Shown here: positions 40,894 to 49,452 of the stretch, piece by piece
Position numbering within the stretch: the stretch's first letter is position 1
Layout: every line of letters starts with the position of its first letter
Assembly: GCF_000280905.1 (NCBI RefSeq)
Contig: NZ_ALAP01000083.1
Coordinates: 62,001-126,000, forward strand
Length of the DNA: 64,000 nucleotides
Direction: 5' to 3'
Source: Streptomyces sp. AA1529
GTDB taxonomy: Bacteria; Actinomycetota; Actinomycetes; Streptomycetales; Streptomycetaceae
The notes under the pieces: generated by a model
What the model was told of the DNA's origin: nothing
Databases searched by the model: none
What the model saw: only the letters and a program-made list of their open reading frames with translations
Program-made: the position numbers and the translations under genes

Positions 40894-43800
40894 GTGACAC
40901 CAGAGGGGCGCCGGGGAAGCCGGTACGGGCGGTTGCTGCGGCACGGCTTCACCGACCCGGAGTCGGCGACCCGGCTGCTCGAAGCGCCCACCCTGGCCAC
41001 CGTCCGTGACGACGCGCTCTTCCTGGACGCGCTCGGCGCCACCGCCGATCCGGACCTCGCGCTCGTCGGCCTCGTCCGCCTCATCGAGGCGCTGGAGGCC
41101 GTCGACAAGGACGCGCAGCCGCTGCTGGACACCCTGCTGCGGGCCAAGCCGCTGCGCGACCGGCTGCTCGGCGTCCTCGGCTCCTCCGACGCGCTGGGCG
41201 ACCACCTGGCCGCCCACCCGCACGACTGGGAGGCGCTGGTCACCTACGAGTCGGCGGACCTCAACCCGGGCATCGCGGAGTTCGAGACGGCACTGCGGGA
41301 CGTCGACGAACCGGACGCACTGCGGGTCGCTTACCGCCGGGCCCTGCTGTCGATCGCCGCGCGCGACGTGTGCGGCACCAGCGACGTCGCACAGACCGCG
41401 GCCGAGCTCGCCGACCTGGCCACCGCCACGCTGCGCCGGGCGCTCGCGCTCGCCGAGGCGGCCGCGCCCGAGGACGCGGCCGCCTGCCGGCTGGCGGTCG
41501 TGGCCATGGGCAAGGCGGGCGGGCACGAGCTCAACTACGTCTCCGACGTCGACGTCATCTTCGTCGCCGAGCCGCCCGGCGGCGCCGCCGGCGGGCGGGG
41601 CGCGGACGCCGCCGAGGACGGCGAGCAGGCGCTCAAGGCCGCCACCCGGCTGGCCGCCCACATGATGCGGATCTGCTCGGACACCACCGGCGAGGGCACC
41701 ATCTGGCCGGTCGACGCCAACCTGCGCCCCGAAGGCCGCAACGGCCCCCTCGTCCGCACCCTCAGCAGCCATCTGGCCTACTACCAGCGCTGGGCCAAGA
41801 CCTGGGAGTTCCAGGCCCTGCTCAAGGCCCGGCCGATGGCGGGCGACGCGCAGCTCGGCTACGAGTACGTGGACGCCGTCACCCCGATGGTCTGGCAGGC
41901 GGCCGAACGGGACAACTTCGTCACCGACGTCCAGCAGATGCGCCGCCGGGTGGTCGCCAGCATCCCCGCCGCCCAGCTCGACCGGGAGCTGAAGCTGGGC
42001 CCCGGCGGACTGCGGGACGTGGAGTTCGCCGTCCAGCTCCTGCAACTGGTGCACGGCCGCAGCGACACCTCGCTGCGCAGCCCCACCACGCTGGAGGCGC
42101 TCGACGCGCTGGCCGCGGGCGGCTACGTGGGCCGCCAAGACGCCGCCGCACTCGACGCGGCCTACCGGTTCCTGCGCACCATGGAGCACCGCATCCAGCT
42201 CCACCAGCTGCGCCGCACCCACCTGATGCCCGAGTCGGAGACCGACCAGCGGCGCCTCGGCCGCTCGCTGGGCTACCGCAGCGAACCGGTCACCGAACTG
42301 CACAAGGCCTGGCGGCGGCACGCCGCCGCGGTCCGCCGGCTCCACGAGAAGCTGTTCTACCGGCCGCTGCTGGACGCCGTGGCGCAGCTGGAGGCCGGAC
42401 ACGAACGCCTCTCGCCGCAGGCGGCCCGGCAGCGGCTGGAGGCCCTCGGCTACGCCGACCCGGCCGCCGCGCTGCGCCATCTGGAGGCGCTGGCCTCCGG
42501 CGTCACCCGCAAGGCCGCCATCCAGCGCACCCTGCTCCCGGTGCTGCTGGGCTGGTTCGCCGACTCCTCCGACCCGGACGCCGGGCTCCTCGGCTTCCGC
42601 AAGGTCTCCGACGCGCTGGGCAAGTCGCCCTGGTATCTGCGGCTGCTGCGCGACGAGGGCGCCGCCGCCGAGAACCTCGCCCGCGTCCTGTCCGCCGGCC
42701 GGTTCGCGCCCGACCTGCTGCTGCGCGCACCCGAGGCCGTCGCCCTGCTCGGCGACGAGCACGGGCTGCGCCCCCGCTCGCGGGTCGCGCTCACCCAGGA
42801 GACGCTGGCCGCCGTCGGCCGTGCGGAGGGCGCCGAGGCGGCCGTCGCCGCGGCGCGCGGCGTGCGGCGCCGGGAGCTGTTCCGCACCGCCGCCGGCGAC
42901 CTGATCGGCGCGTACGGCACCGAGGACGTCGCCCAGCAGGAACCCGCCGAGGCGCTGGACCGGGTGGGCGACGCGCTCACCGACCTCAACGCCGCCACCC
43001 TCGCCGGAGCGCTGCGGGCGGCCGTCCGCCAGCAGTGGGGCGACGAGCTGCCCACCCGGTTCGCCGTCATCGGCGTCGGCCGCTTCGGCGGCCACGAGAT
43101 GGGCTACGGCTCCGACGCCGACGTGCTGTTCGTGCACGAGCCCCGGGACGGGGTCAGCGAGCACGAGGCGGGCAAGGCGGCCTTCGCCGTCGCCACCGAG
43201 ATGCGGCGGCTGCTGCAGCTCCCCACGTCCGATCCGCCGCTGCTGATAGACGCCGATCTGCGCCCCGAGGGCAAGTCCGGGGCGCTGGCGCGGTCGCTGA
43301 GCTCCTACGCGGCCTACTACGACCGCTGGTCCGTGATGTGGGAGAGCCAGGCGCTGCTGCGGGCCGAGTTCGTCGCGGGCGACGCGGGGCTGGGGGAGCG
43401 GTTCATCGAGCTGATCGACCCGCTGCGCTATCCGCGGGGCGGTCCGGGCGAGGACGCCGAGCGGGAGATCCGCCGCCTCAAGGCCCGGATGGAGGGCGAG
43501 CGGCTGCCGCGCGGTGCGGACCCGACGACCCATGCCAAGCTGGGCCGCGGCGGGCTGACCGACGTCGAGTGGACCGTGCAGCTCACCCAGTTGCGGCACG
43601 CCGCCGAGCTGCCCGCGCTGCGGACCACCCGCACCCGGGTCGCGCTCGCCGCCGCCCGGGAGGCCGGACTGATCGCCGCCGACGACGCCGAGGTGCTGGA
43701 CGAGGCGTGGGTGCTCGCTTCGCGGGTGCGCAACGCGGTGATGCTGGTGCGGGGCCGGCCGGGCGACACCTTCCCCTCCGAGTCCCGGGAACTGGGGGCC

Positions 43801-43917
43801 GTCGGCCGCTACCTCGGCTACGAGCCGGGGCACGTCGGCGAGATGCTCGACGACTACCGCCGGGTCACCAGGCGGGCCCGTGCCGTCGTGGACCGCCTCT
43901 TCTACGACGCGGAGTGA
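40894..43917 (+). CDS. glnE: Bifunctional glutamine synthetase adenylyltransferase/adenylyl-removing enzyme
   Basis: A 1007-aa enzyme that adds or removes AMP on glutamine synthetase I in response to nitrogen status. It has two nucleotidyltransferase domains. The N-terminal GGHELNYVSDVDVIFVAE (about residue 218) is the adenylyl-removing part. The C-terminal GGHEMGYGSDADVLFVHEP (about 739) adds AMP. GPGGLRDVEFAVQLLQLVHG and GRGGLTDVEWTVQLTQL show the repeated helical regions. GTG 40894 follows AGGGAG; GTG 40888 is a close alternative. It is on the same strand as glnA2, 244 bp downstream. Confidence 0.95.
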   Translation: MTPEGRRGSRYGRLLRHGFTDPESATRLLEAPTLATVRDDALFLDALGATADPDLALVGLVRLIEALEAVDKDAQPLLDTLLRAKPLRDRLLGVLGSSDALGDHLAAHPHDWEALVTYESADLNPGIAEFETALRDVDEPDALRVAYRRALLSIAARDVCGTSDVAQTAAELADLATATLRRALALAEAAAPEDAAACRLAVVAMGKAGGHELNYVSDVDVIFVAEPPGGAAGGRGADAAEDGEQALKAATRLAAHMMRICSDTTGEGTIWPVDANLRPEGRNGPLVRTLSSHLAYYQRWAKTWEFQALLKARPMAGDAQLGYEYVDAVTPMVWQAAERDNFVTDVQQMRRRVVASIPAAQLDRELKLGPGGLRDVEFAVQLLQLVHGRSDTSLRSPTTLEALDALAAGGYVGRQDAAALDAAYRFLRTMEHRIQLHQLRRTHLMPESETDQRRLGRSLGYRSEPVTELHKAWRRHAAAVRRLHEKLFYRPLLDAVAQLEAGHERLSPQAARQRLEALGYADPAAALRHLEALASGVTRKAAIQRTLLPVLLGWFADSSDPDAGLLGFRKVSDALGKSPWYLRLLRDEGAAAENLARVLSAGRFAPDLLLRAPEAVALLGDEHGLRPRSRVALTQETLAAVGRAEGAEAAVAAARGVRRRELFRTAAGDLIGAYGTEDVAQQEPAEALDRVGDALTDLNAATLAGALRAAVRQQWGDELPTRFAVIGVGRFGGHEMGYGSDADVLFVHEPRDGVSEHEAGKAAFAVATEMRRLLQLPTSDPPLLIDADLRPEGKSGALARSLSSYAAYYDRWSVMWESQALLRAEFVAGDAGLGERFIELIDPLRYPRGGPGEDAEREIRRLKARMEGERLPRGADPTTHAKLGRGGLTDVEWTVQLTQLRHAAELPALRTTRTRVALAAAREAGLIAADDAEVLDEAWVLASRVRNAVMLVRGRPGDTFPSESRELGAVGRYLGYEPGHVGEMLDDYRRVTRRARAVVDRLFYDAE

Positions 43918-43957
43918 CACCCCGCCGCGCACCGGCGGCCGGGCTCTTCCACGGGAC

Positions 43958-43979
43958 GCCCCCGCCGCGCGGCGGGGGC
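43958..43979. terminator. GC-rich convergent terminator
   Basis: GCCCCCGCCG at 43958-43967 pairs with its exact complement at 43970-43979, between glnE and the facing PAP2 gene. Confidence 0.7.
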
Positions 43980-43983
43980 CGGG

Positions 43984-44886
43984 TCACACCGGCGCTGCGG
44001 CCAGCCGCGGCAGCCGGTAGGGCAGCCGCCCGTACCAGGCGGCGGCGAGGCCGTAGCCGAGGGCGAGGCACAGCAGCCCCCCGACGGCGTCGAGCCAGAA
44101 GTGGTTGGCGGTGCTCACGATGACGGTGAGTGTCGCCACCGGGTACAGCACCCCCAGGATCTTCCCCCACACCGGGCGCGCCAGCATCGCGATGGTGATG
44201 CCGCACCAGACGGACCACCCTATGTGCATCGACGGCATGGCCGCGTACTGGTTGGACATCTGCGCCAGATTCCCCGACGCCATCGACCCCCACGTCTGGT
44301 GCACCTGCACGGTGTCGATGAAGTGCCCGCCGGCCATCAGCCGCGGTGGCGCCAGGGGGAAGAGGTAGTAGCCCAGCAGCGCGCTGCCGGTCGTCGCGAA
44401 GAGCACCAGCCGGGTGGCCGCGTACCGCCCCGGATGCGCGCGGTACAGCCACACCAGCACGCCGATCGTCACGATGAAGTGCAGCGTGGCGTAGTAGTAG
44501 TTCATCGAGACGATCAGCCAGGTCACCCCGCCGATCGCGTGGTTGATCGACTGCTCGACGGCGATACCCAGCGTGTGCTCGGTCCGCCAGATCCAGTCGG
44601 CGTTGTGCAGCGCCTCGGCGCGCTGCTCGGGGACCGCGTTGCGGATCAGCGAATACGTCCAGTAACTGACCGCGATCAGGACGATCTCGAACCAGAGCCG
44701 GGGATGCCGGGGCGAACGCCACCGCGCCAGCAGTCCGCCCGCTGCGGAGCGGACATCGGCGGAGGTGTCCTGTCCCGCCGGGGCCTGCGCCGCATCCGCT
44801 TCGGTGCGCGCAGCACTCTGCTCCGCCGGGGCTTCGGTGGAGTCCTGCCGGCTGCTGTCTTCGGTCCTCGTGGTCGGTGCCCCCAT
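43984..44886 (-). CDS. PAP2-family membrane protein
   Basis: A 300-aa protein. The first 55 residues are a disordered Ala/Glu/Gln-rich cytoplasmic segment. About six membrane helices follow. The phosphatase motifs are degenerate but recognisable: PSMHIGWSVWCGITIAMLAR (the PSxH motif) and STANHFWLDAVGGLLCLALG (the second His/Asp). It resembles the inositol phosphorylceramide synthase-like PAP2 subgroup, which transfers or cleaves lipid head-group phosphates. Convergent with glnE. Confidence 0.82.
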   Translation of the reverse strand: MGAPTTRTEDSSRQDSTEAPAEQSAARTEADAAQAPAGQDTSADVRSAAGGLLARWRSPRHPRLWFEIVLIAVSYWTYSLIRNAVPEQRAEALHNADWIWRTEHTLGIAVEQSINHAIGGVTWLIVSMNYYYATLHFIVTIGVLVWLYRAHPGRYAATRLVLFATTGSALLGYYLFPLAPPRLMAGGHFIDTVQVHQTWGSMASGNLAQMSNQYAAMPSMHIGWSVWCGITIAMLARPVWGKILGVLYPVATLTVIVSTANHFWLDAVGGLLCLALGYGLAAAWYGRLPYRLPRLAAAPV

Positions 44887-44922
44887 AGACCGACAGTCTG
44901 CCAGACGGGGGGCAGGGGCCGA

Positions 44923-45999
44923 TCATCCTGCGGTCGGGTCTTGGACTCCCGCCGTCGTCCGCTCGGCGGAGGCCGCCGGGCCGCTTCTCCTACGGGATGC
45001 GGTGGAGCCGCGCACCACCAGCTCGGGCAGGAAGACGAACTCGCTGTGCGGCGCCGGGGTGCCGCCGATCTCCTCCAGCAGAGTCCGTACGGCGGCTTGC
45101 CCCATCGCGGTGACCGGCTGCCGGATCGTGGTCAGCGGCGGATCGGTGAAGGCGATGAGCGGGGAGTCGTCGAAACCGATGACCGAGACGTCGCCGGGCA
45201 CCGCCAGCCCCCGCTGCCGGGCCGCGCGGATCGCGCCCAGCGCCATCATGTCGCTGGCGCACACCACGGCGGTGCAGCCGCGCTCCAGCAGCGCGGCGGC
45301 GGCGGCCTGCCCGCCCTCCAGGGTGTACAGGGAGTGCTGGACGAACTCGGCGGGATCGCCGCCGTCGGTCCCGAAGTGCTCCCGCACGGTCCGGGTGAAA
45401 CCCTCGATCTTACGCTGGACGGGCACGAAGCGCTCGGGGCCCAGGGCGAGGCCGATCCGCTCGTGGCCGAGTGAGACCAGATGGGTGACGGCCAGCCGCA
45501 TGGCCGCCCGGTCGTCGGGGGAGACGAACGGCGCCCGCACTCCCGCGGAGAAGCCGTTGACGAGGACGAAAGGGACGCCCTGGCCGTGCAGCCGCTCGTA
45601 CCGGCCGGTGTCGGCCGTGGTGTCGGCGTGCAGCCCGGAGACGAAGATGATCCCGGCGACGCCCCGGTCCACCAGCATCTCCGTCAGCTCGTCCTCCGTG
45701 GACCCCCCGGGGGTCTGGGTGGCGAGCACCGGGGTATAGCCCTGCCGGGTGAGGCCCTGCGCGATGACCTGCGCGAAGGCCGGGAATATCGGGTTCTCCA
45801 ACTCGGGCGTGATCAGCCCCACCAGGCCCTCGCTGCGGCGGCGCAGCTTGACCGGGCGCTCGTACCCCAGCACGTCGAGCGCGGCCAGCACGGATTCGCG
45901 GGTGGTCGCGGCCACTCCCGGCTTGCCGTTCAGCACCCGGCTGACCGTGGCTTCGCTGACCCCCGCTTGTACTGCGATGTCAGCCAGCCGCGCGGTCAC
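44923..45999 (-). CDS. malR: LacI-family repressor, MalR paralogue 1
   Basis: A 358-aa regulator. The N-terminal helix-turn-helix ADIAVQAGVSEATVSRVLNG and hinge GYERPVKLRRRSEG lead into the periplasmic-binding-like effector domain (LVGLITPELENPIFPAFAQ to FTDPPLTTIRQPV). GTG 45999 is preceded by AAGG. It lies 25 bp downstream of aglA1 on the same strand. Its recognition helix (SEATxSR) is the same as that of the second copy at 52975 except Val for Ala, so the two may bind the same operator. In S. coelicolor MalR represses malEFG until maltose is present. Confidence 0.87.
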   Translation of the reverse strand: MTARLADIAVQAGVSEATVSRVLNGKPGVAATTRESVLAALDVLGYERPVKLRRRSEGLVGLITPELENPIFPAFAQVIAQGLTRQGYTPVLATQTPGGSTEDELTEMLVDRGVAGIIFVSGLHADTTADTGRYERLHGQGVPFVLVNGFSAGVRAPFVSPDDRAAMRLAVTHLVSLGHERIGLALGPERFVPVQRKIEGFTRTVREHFGTDGGDPAEFVQHSLYTLEGGQAAAAALLERGCTAVVCASDMMALGAIRAARQRGLAVPGDVSVIGFDDSPLIAFTDPPLTTIRQPVTAMGQAAVRTLLEEIGGTPAPHSEFVFLPELVVRGSTASRRRSGPAASAERTTAGVQDPTAG

Positions 46000-46024
46000 A
46001 GGACTGGACCTTACCGGCCGCGCA

Positions 46025-47677
46025 TCACGCTGCCCACCAGCTGCAGGAATTGGCCGGAATGCGCAACTGGTCCGCGGGCCCTCCGGCCTCCATCGCATCC
46101 CGGGACTCCTCCGGCACCGAGCACAGCAGCAGCTCGCCCGGGGCCGCCGTGCGCACCGCCTCGTCCCGGGTGTTGAGCAGGCAGACCAGACCGGGCCGCG
46201 CGAAGGCCAGCACCCCCTCCGGGGCCGGCAGCCACTCCATGGCGCTGTCGCCGAGGCCCGGCAGCAGCCGCCGCAGCTGGAGCGCCGTGCGGTACAGCTC
46301 CAGGGTGGAGTGCGGATCGCCGGTCTGCGCCCGCACCGACAGCGCGCCCCACCCGGCGGGCTGCGGCAGCCAGCTTCCGCCGGACCCGAAGCCGAACGAG
46401 GGCCCGTCGCTCTGCCAGGGGACGGGCACCCGGCAGCCGTCGCGCATCCCCTGCTCGCCTTCGGCCGCGGTGCCCGGCGCACGGTGGAAGGCCGGGTCCC
46501 GGCGGGCGGCGTGCGGCAGTTCGGCCACCTCCGGGAGCCCCAGCTCCTCGCCCTGGTAGAGGTAGGCCGAGCCGGGCAGCGCCAGCATCAGCAGCGCGGC
46601 GGCGCGAGCCCGGGCCAGCGAGCCGAGCCGGGTGCGGGCGCGGACCACGTCGTGATTGGAGAGCACCCAGGTGGTCGGGGCGCCGACCGCGGCGGTCGCC
46701 GCCATCGACTCCTCGATCACCCGGCGCAGCTCCCCGGCCTCCCAGCCGGCCCGCAGGAAGTGGAAGTTGAACGCCTGGTGCAGCTCGTCCGCGCGGACGT
46801 AGCGCGCCACCCGCTCCGCGGTCGGTGCCCACGCCTCGGCGACGCCGATCCGGTCGGGTCCGTAGGACTCCAGCAGTCGCCGCCAGCCGCGGTGGATCTC
46901 GTGCACCCCGTCCTGGTCGAAGAACGGCAGCTCCTGCGCGCCGATCAGCCGGGCCTGCCGGGCCGCGCCGATGTCGGGCAGCCCGTCGGCCTTGACCATC
47001 CCGTGCGCCACGTCGAAGCGAAAACCGTCCACCCCCAGGTCCAGCCAGAACCGCAGGATCGACGCGAACTCCTCGCGCACGCGCGGATGGCGCCAGTCCA
47101 GATCCGGCTGCTGTGGCGCGAACAGGTGCAGATACCACTGCCCCGGAGCGCCGGGCACCCGGCTCCAGGCGGGGCCGCCGAACACCGACTCCCAGTCGTT
47201 GGGCGGCGACTCGCCCCGCTCCCCTCGACCGGCGCGGAAGTGGTAGCGCTCGCGGGCCGCGGGATCGCCCGCCAGTGCCCGCCGGAACCAGGGATGCCGG
47301 TCGGAGGTGTGGTTGGGGACGATGTCGAGCAGCACGCGCAGCCCCAGCGCATGCGCCTCGGCCACCAGTGCCCGTACGTCGGCCAGTTCCCCCAGCCGCG
47401 GGTCTACCGCGCGGTGGTCGGACACGTCGTAGCCGCCGTCGGCCTGCGGAGACGGGTAGAACGGCGTCAGCCACACGGCGTCCACCCCGAGCCCGGCCAG
47501 ATGCGGCAGCCGCTGCCGGAGGCCGGGCAGATCACCCGTGCCGTCCCCGTCGCCGTCGGCGAAGGAGCGGACGTAGACCTGGTAGATCACCGCGTTTCGC
47601 CACCAGCCCGCGGCGGCACGCGGCGGACGGCCCGCGGGTGCGGGGACGGTGGTGCGGGTGGTGGCGTGCTGGGTCAC
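46025..47677 (-). CDS. aglA: GH13 alpha-glucosidase, AglA paralogue 1
   Basis: A 550-aa cytoplasmic enzyme of the oligo-1,6-glucosidase/alpha-glucosidase type. GTG 47677 follows GGGGAAG. Motifs: YQVYVRSFADGDGDGTGDLP, LLDIVPNHTSDRHPWF, GVDGFRFDVAHGMVK (nucleophile Asp), RIGVAEAWAPTAER (acid/base Glu) and WVLSNHDVVRARTRL (third Asp). It should split maltose and maltodextrins to glucose. It is very like AglA2 at 51317, with long identical blocks. It is divergent from malE, sharing the 247-bp promoter region. A duplicated function or a different chain-length preference is possible. Confidence 0.92.
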   Translation of the reverse strand: MTQHATTRTTVPAPAGRPPRAAAGWWRNAVIYQVYVRSFADGDGDGTGDLPGLRQRLPHLAGLGVDAVWLTPFYPSPQADGGYDVSDHRAVDPRLGELADVRALVAEAHALGLRVLLDIVPNHTSDRHPWFRRALAGDPAARERYHFRAGRGERGESPPNDWESVFGGPAWSRVPGAPGQWYLHLFAPQQPDLDWRHPRVREEFASILRFWLDLGVDGFRFDVAHGMVKADGLPDIGAARQARLIGAQELPFFDQDGVHEIHRGWRRLLESYGPDRIGVAEAWAPTAERVARYVRADELHQAFNFHFLRAGWEAGELRRVIEESMAATAAVGAPTTWVLSNHDVVRARTRLGSLARARAAALLMLALPGSAYLYQGEELGLPEVAELPHAARRDPAFHRAPGTAAEGEQGMRDGCRVPVPWQSDGPSFGFGSGGSWLPQPAGWGALSVRAQTGDPHSTLELYRTALQLRRLLPGLGDSAMEWLPAPEGVLAFARPGLVCLLNTRDEAVRTAAPGELLLCSVPEESRDAMEAGGPADQLRIPANSCSWWAA

Positions 47678-47924
47678 AAGTCTTCCCCATCGGGCTCGGA
47701 ACCGGTACGGGTCGCGAAGTGCGGCAAGCCAGTGTCAAGGGTGACAACGCGGGCACAGCCCCTGAGTTACGTCCGGCGAAGCTGCCGCCCGATGTCTTGC
47801 AGAAATTTGCGGCAAGGTCTTTCTTCCAGGTGTCAGCGCTGTTACGTTCCTCCGCAGCCGGGCGCCGCCACATACCGGCAGAAGCCCGGGCGCGCGCCTC
47901 TTTCACCTTGCGGAGGGATCGGAC
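47678..47924. promoter_or_regulatory. Divergent mal promoter region
   Basis: A 247-bp region between aglA1 and malE. The palindrome CTTGCAG-N7-CGGCAAG at 47796-47816 resembles CTTGCAG/CTGCAAG MalR sites. A second right half TGCGGCAAG occurs at 47721-47729. TGTCA-AGGG-TGACA at 47734-47747 contains, on the minus strand, TTGACA, a good -35 for aglA1. GTTACGTT near 47841 may be the malE -10. Confidence 0.55.
47796..47816. promoter_or_regulatory. Probable MalR operator
   Basis: CTTGCAG-AAATTTG-CGGCAAG is a near-palindrome with one mismatch between arms. It lies 109 bp above malE. The CTTGC half-site matches the MalR consensus I recall from S. coelicolor. Confidence 0.55.
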
Positions 47925-49202
47925 ATGCGGCGTGGCATAGGCGCCACCGCGCTGATAGCGGGGCTGGCACTTGCGGCAACGGCTTGCGGCAGCGACTCGG
48001 ACGACGCCCGAAGCGGCGCCGACGGGAAGATCGAGGGCACCGTCACCTACTGGGACACCTCGAACGACGGGGAGAAGGCCACCTTCAAGAAGATCGCCGA
48101 GGACTTCGAGAAGAAGCACCCGAAAGTCGACGTCAAATACGTGCACGTCAACTTCGGCGACGCCAACCAGAAGTTCAAGAACGCCGCCGGCGGCAACTCC
48201 GGCGCACCCGACGTGATGCGCACCGAAGTCGCCTGGGTCGCCGACTTCGCCAACCTCGGCTACCTCGCACCGCTGGACGGCACCCCCGCACTCGACAACG
48301 CCTCCGACTACCTGGAGACGGCCGCCGGCTCCACCCGCTTCGAAGGCAAGACCTACGCCGTGCCGCAGGTCACCGACACGCTCGGACTCTTCTACAACAA
48401 GCGGCTGCTGAAGAAGGCCGGTGTCGGGGTGCCCACCTCCTTCGCCGAACTGAAGAAGAACGCCGCGAAGATCAAGGACAGGACCGGCGCCACCGCGCTG
48501 TACCTGCGCGGCGACGACCCCTACTGGTTCCTCCCCTATCTCTACGGCGAGGGCGGCGACCTGATCGACACCGAGCACAAGAAGGTCACCGTCGACGACA
48601 GGCCCGGCGTGCGGGCCCTCGCCACCATGAAGGACCTCGTCGACTCCAAAGCGGCCGTCACCGACTCCAGCGACGGCCAGGAGAACGGCATCAAGGCGTT
48701 CCAGGACGGCGACGTCGCCATGATCATCGACGGTCCCTGGGACATCGCGCTCGCCCGCGAGGGCAAGGAGTTCAAGGACGGGGACAAGGACGACAACCTC
48801 GGCGTGGCCCCCGTCCCCGCCGGCAGCAAGGCCCAGGGCTCCCCGCAGGGCGGCTGGAACCTGTCCGTGTACGCCGGAACGAAGAACATGCGCGCCGCGC
48901 AGGAGTTCGCCAAGTACATGAGCAGTGCGGAAGTGCAGGCCCGCACCACGGAGGAGCTGTCGCTCCTGCCGACCCGCAAGTCCGTGTACGAGAAGGACGC
49001 CGTCAAGAAGAACGAGATGGTCGAGTTCTTCCGCCCCGCCGTCGCCAAAGCCGTCCAGCGGCCCTGGATCGCCGAGGGGAACTCGCTCTTCGAGCCGATT
49101 CGGGTCGGTGTCGATGGGGTGCTCGCCGGGGGGAAGTCGCCTGCGGCGGCCGCCGAGGGGACGGGCGACAAGTTCCGCAAACTCCTGAAGGGCTACCACT
49201 AG
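47925..49202 (+). CDS. malE: Maltose/maltodextrin-binding lipoprotein
   Basis: A 425-aa ABC solute receptor. ATG 47925 follows GGAGGGATCGG. Signal TALIAGLALAATACGSDSDD with lipobox Cys. The mature SBP fold has GTVTYWDTSNDGEKATFKKI, FGDANQKFKNAAGGNSGAPD, KTYAVPQVTDTLGLFYNKRL and DVAMIIDGPWDIALARE. It binds maltose or maltotriose outside the membrane and delivers it to MalFG. No ATPase gene is in the locus. In Streptomyces the MsiK ATPase elsewhere serves several sugar importers. A hairpin follows at 49212-49233, as expected for keeping receptor levels above those of the permeases. Confidence 0.94.
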   Translation: MRRGIGATALIAGLALAATACGSDSDDARSGADGKIEGTVTYWDTSNDGEKATFKKIAEDFEKKHPKVDVKYVHVNFGDANQKFKNAAGGNSGAPDVMRTEVAWVADFANLGYLAPLDGTPALDNASDYLETAAGSTRFEGKTYAVPQVTDTLGLFYNKRLLKKAGVGVPTSFAELKKNAAKIKDRTGATALYLRGDDPYWFLPYLYGEGGDLIDTEHKKVTVDDRPGVRALATMKDLVDSKAAVTDSSDGQENGIKAFQDGDVAMIIDGPWDIALAREGKEFKDGDKDDNLGVAPVPAGSKAQGSPQGGWNLSVYAGTKNMRAAQEFAKYMSSAEVQARTTEELSLLPTRKSVYEKDAVKKNEMVEFFRPAVAKAVQRPWIAEGNSLFEPIRVGVDGVLAGGKSPAAAAEGTGDKFRKLLKGYH

Positions 49203-49211
49203 CCCTCGCCG

Positions 49212-49233
49212 GGCGCCCCCTTGCGGGGGCGCC
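49212..49233 (+). repeat. Intercistronic 9-bp hairpin between malE and malF
   Basis: GGCGCCCCC at 49212-49220 and its complement 49225-49233 enclose a TTGC loop, ten bases after the malE stop. It probably protects the malE mRNA or dampens read-through into malF. Confidence 0.75.
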
Positions 49234-49238
49234 GTCTC

Positions 49239-49452
49239 CCCCTTCGCGGGGTGCGTTCCCCTTCGCGGGGGGCCCGTCGGTTGTTCGCCGGGTGCGGGAG
49301 GAGTCCAGATGCCGTCCGTCACCGCCCAAGAGCGCTCCCGCAGTCACACGACCGCTCGGCGGCAGCCGAAGAACGACGGGGCGTGCCCCCACGACGCGAA
49401 CGCACCCCGCGGAGGGGTAACTGATCCCGCGAAGACGCTCCCCGCGAAGGGG
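49239..49452. repeat. Dispersed 13-mer palindromes CCCCTTCGCGGGG around the malF start
   Basis: Exact copies at 49239-49251 and 49258-49270, and a reverse-orientation copy at 49440-49452, plus weak relatives near 49403 and 49423. The last copy lies inside the apparent malF N-terminal coding region (encoding around LPAKGWP). These look like small intergenic palindromic repeats that spread into the gene start. Confidence 0.7.

Noticed and set aside
40609..43932. A 1107-codon frame antisense to glnE
   Set aside because: glnE on the plus strand has full family motifs. The antisense frame has none.
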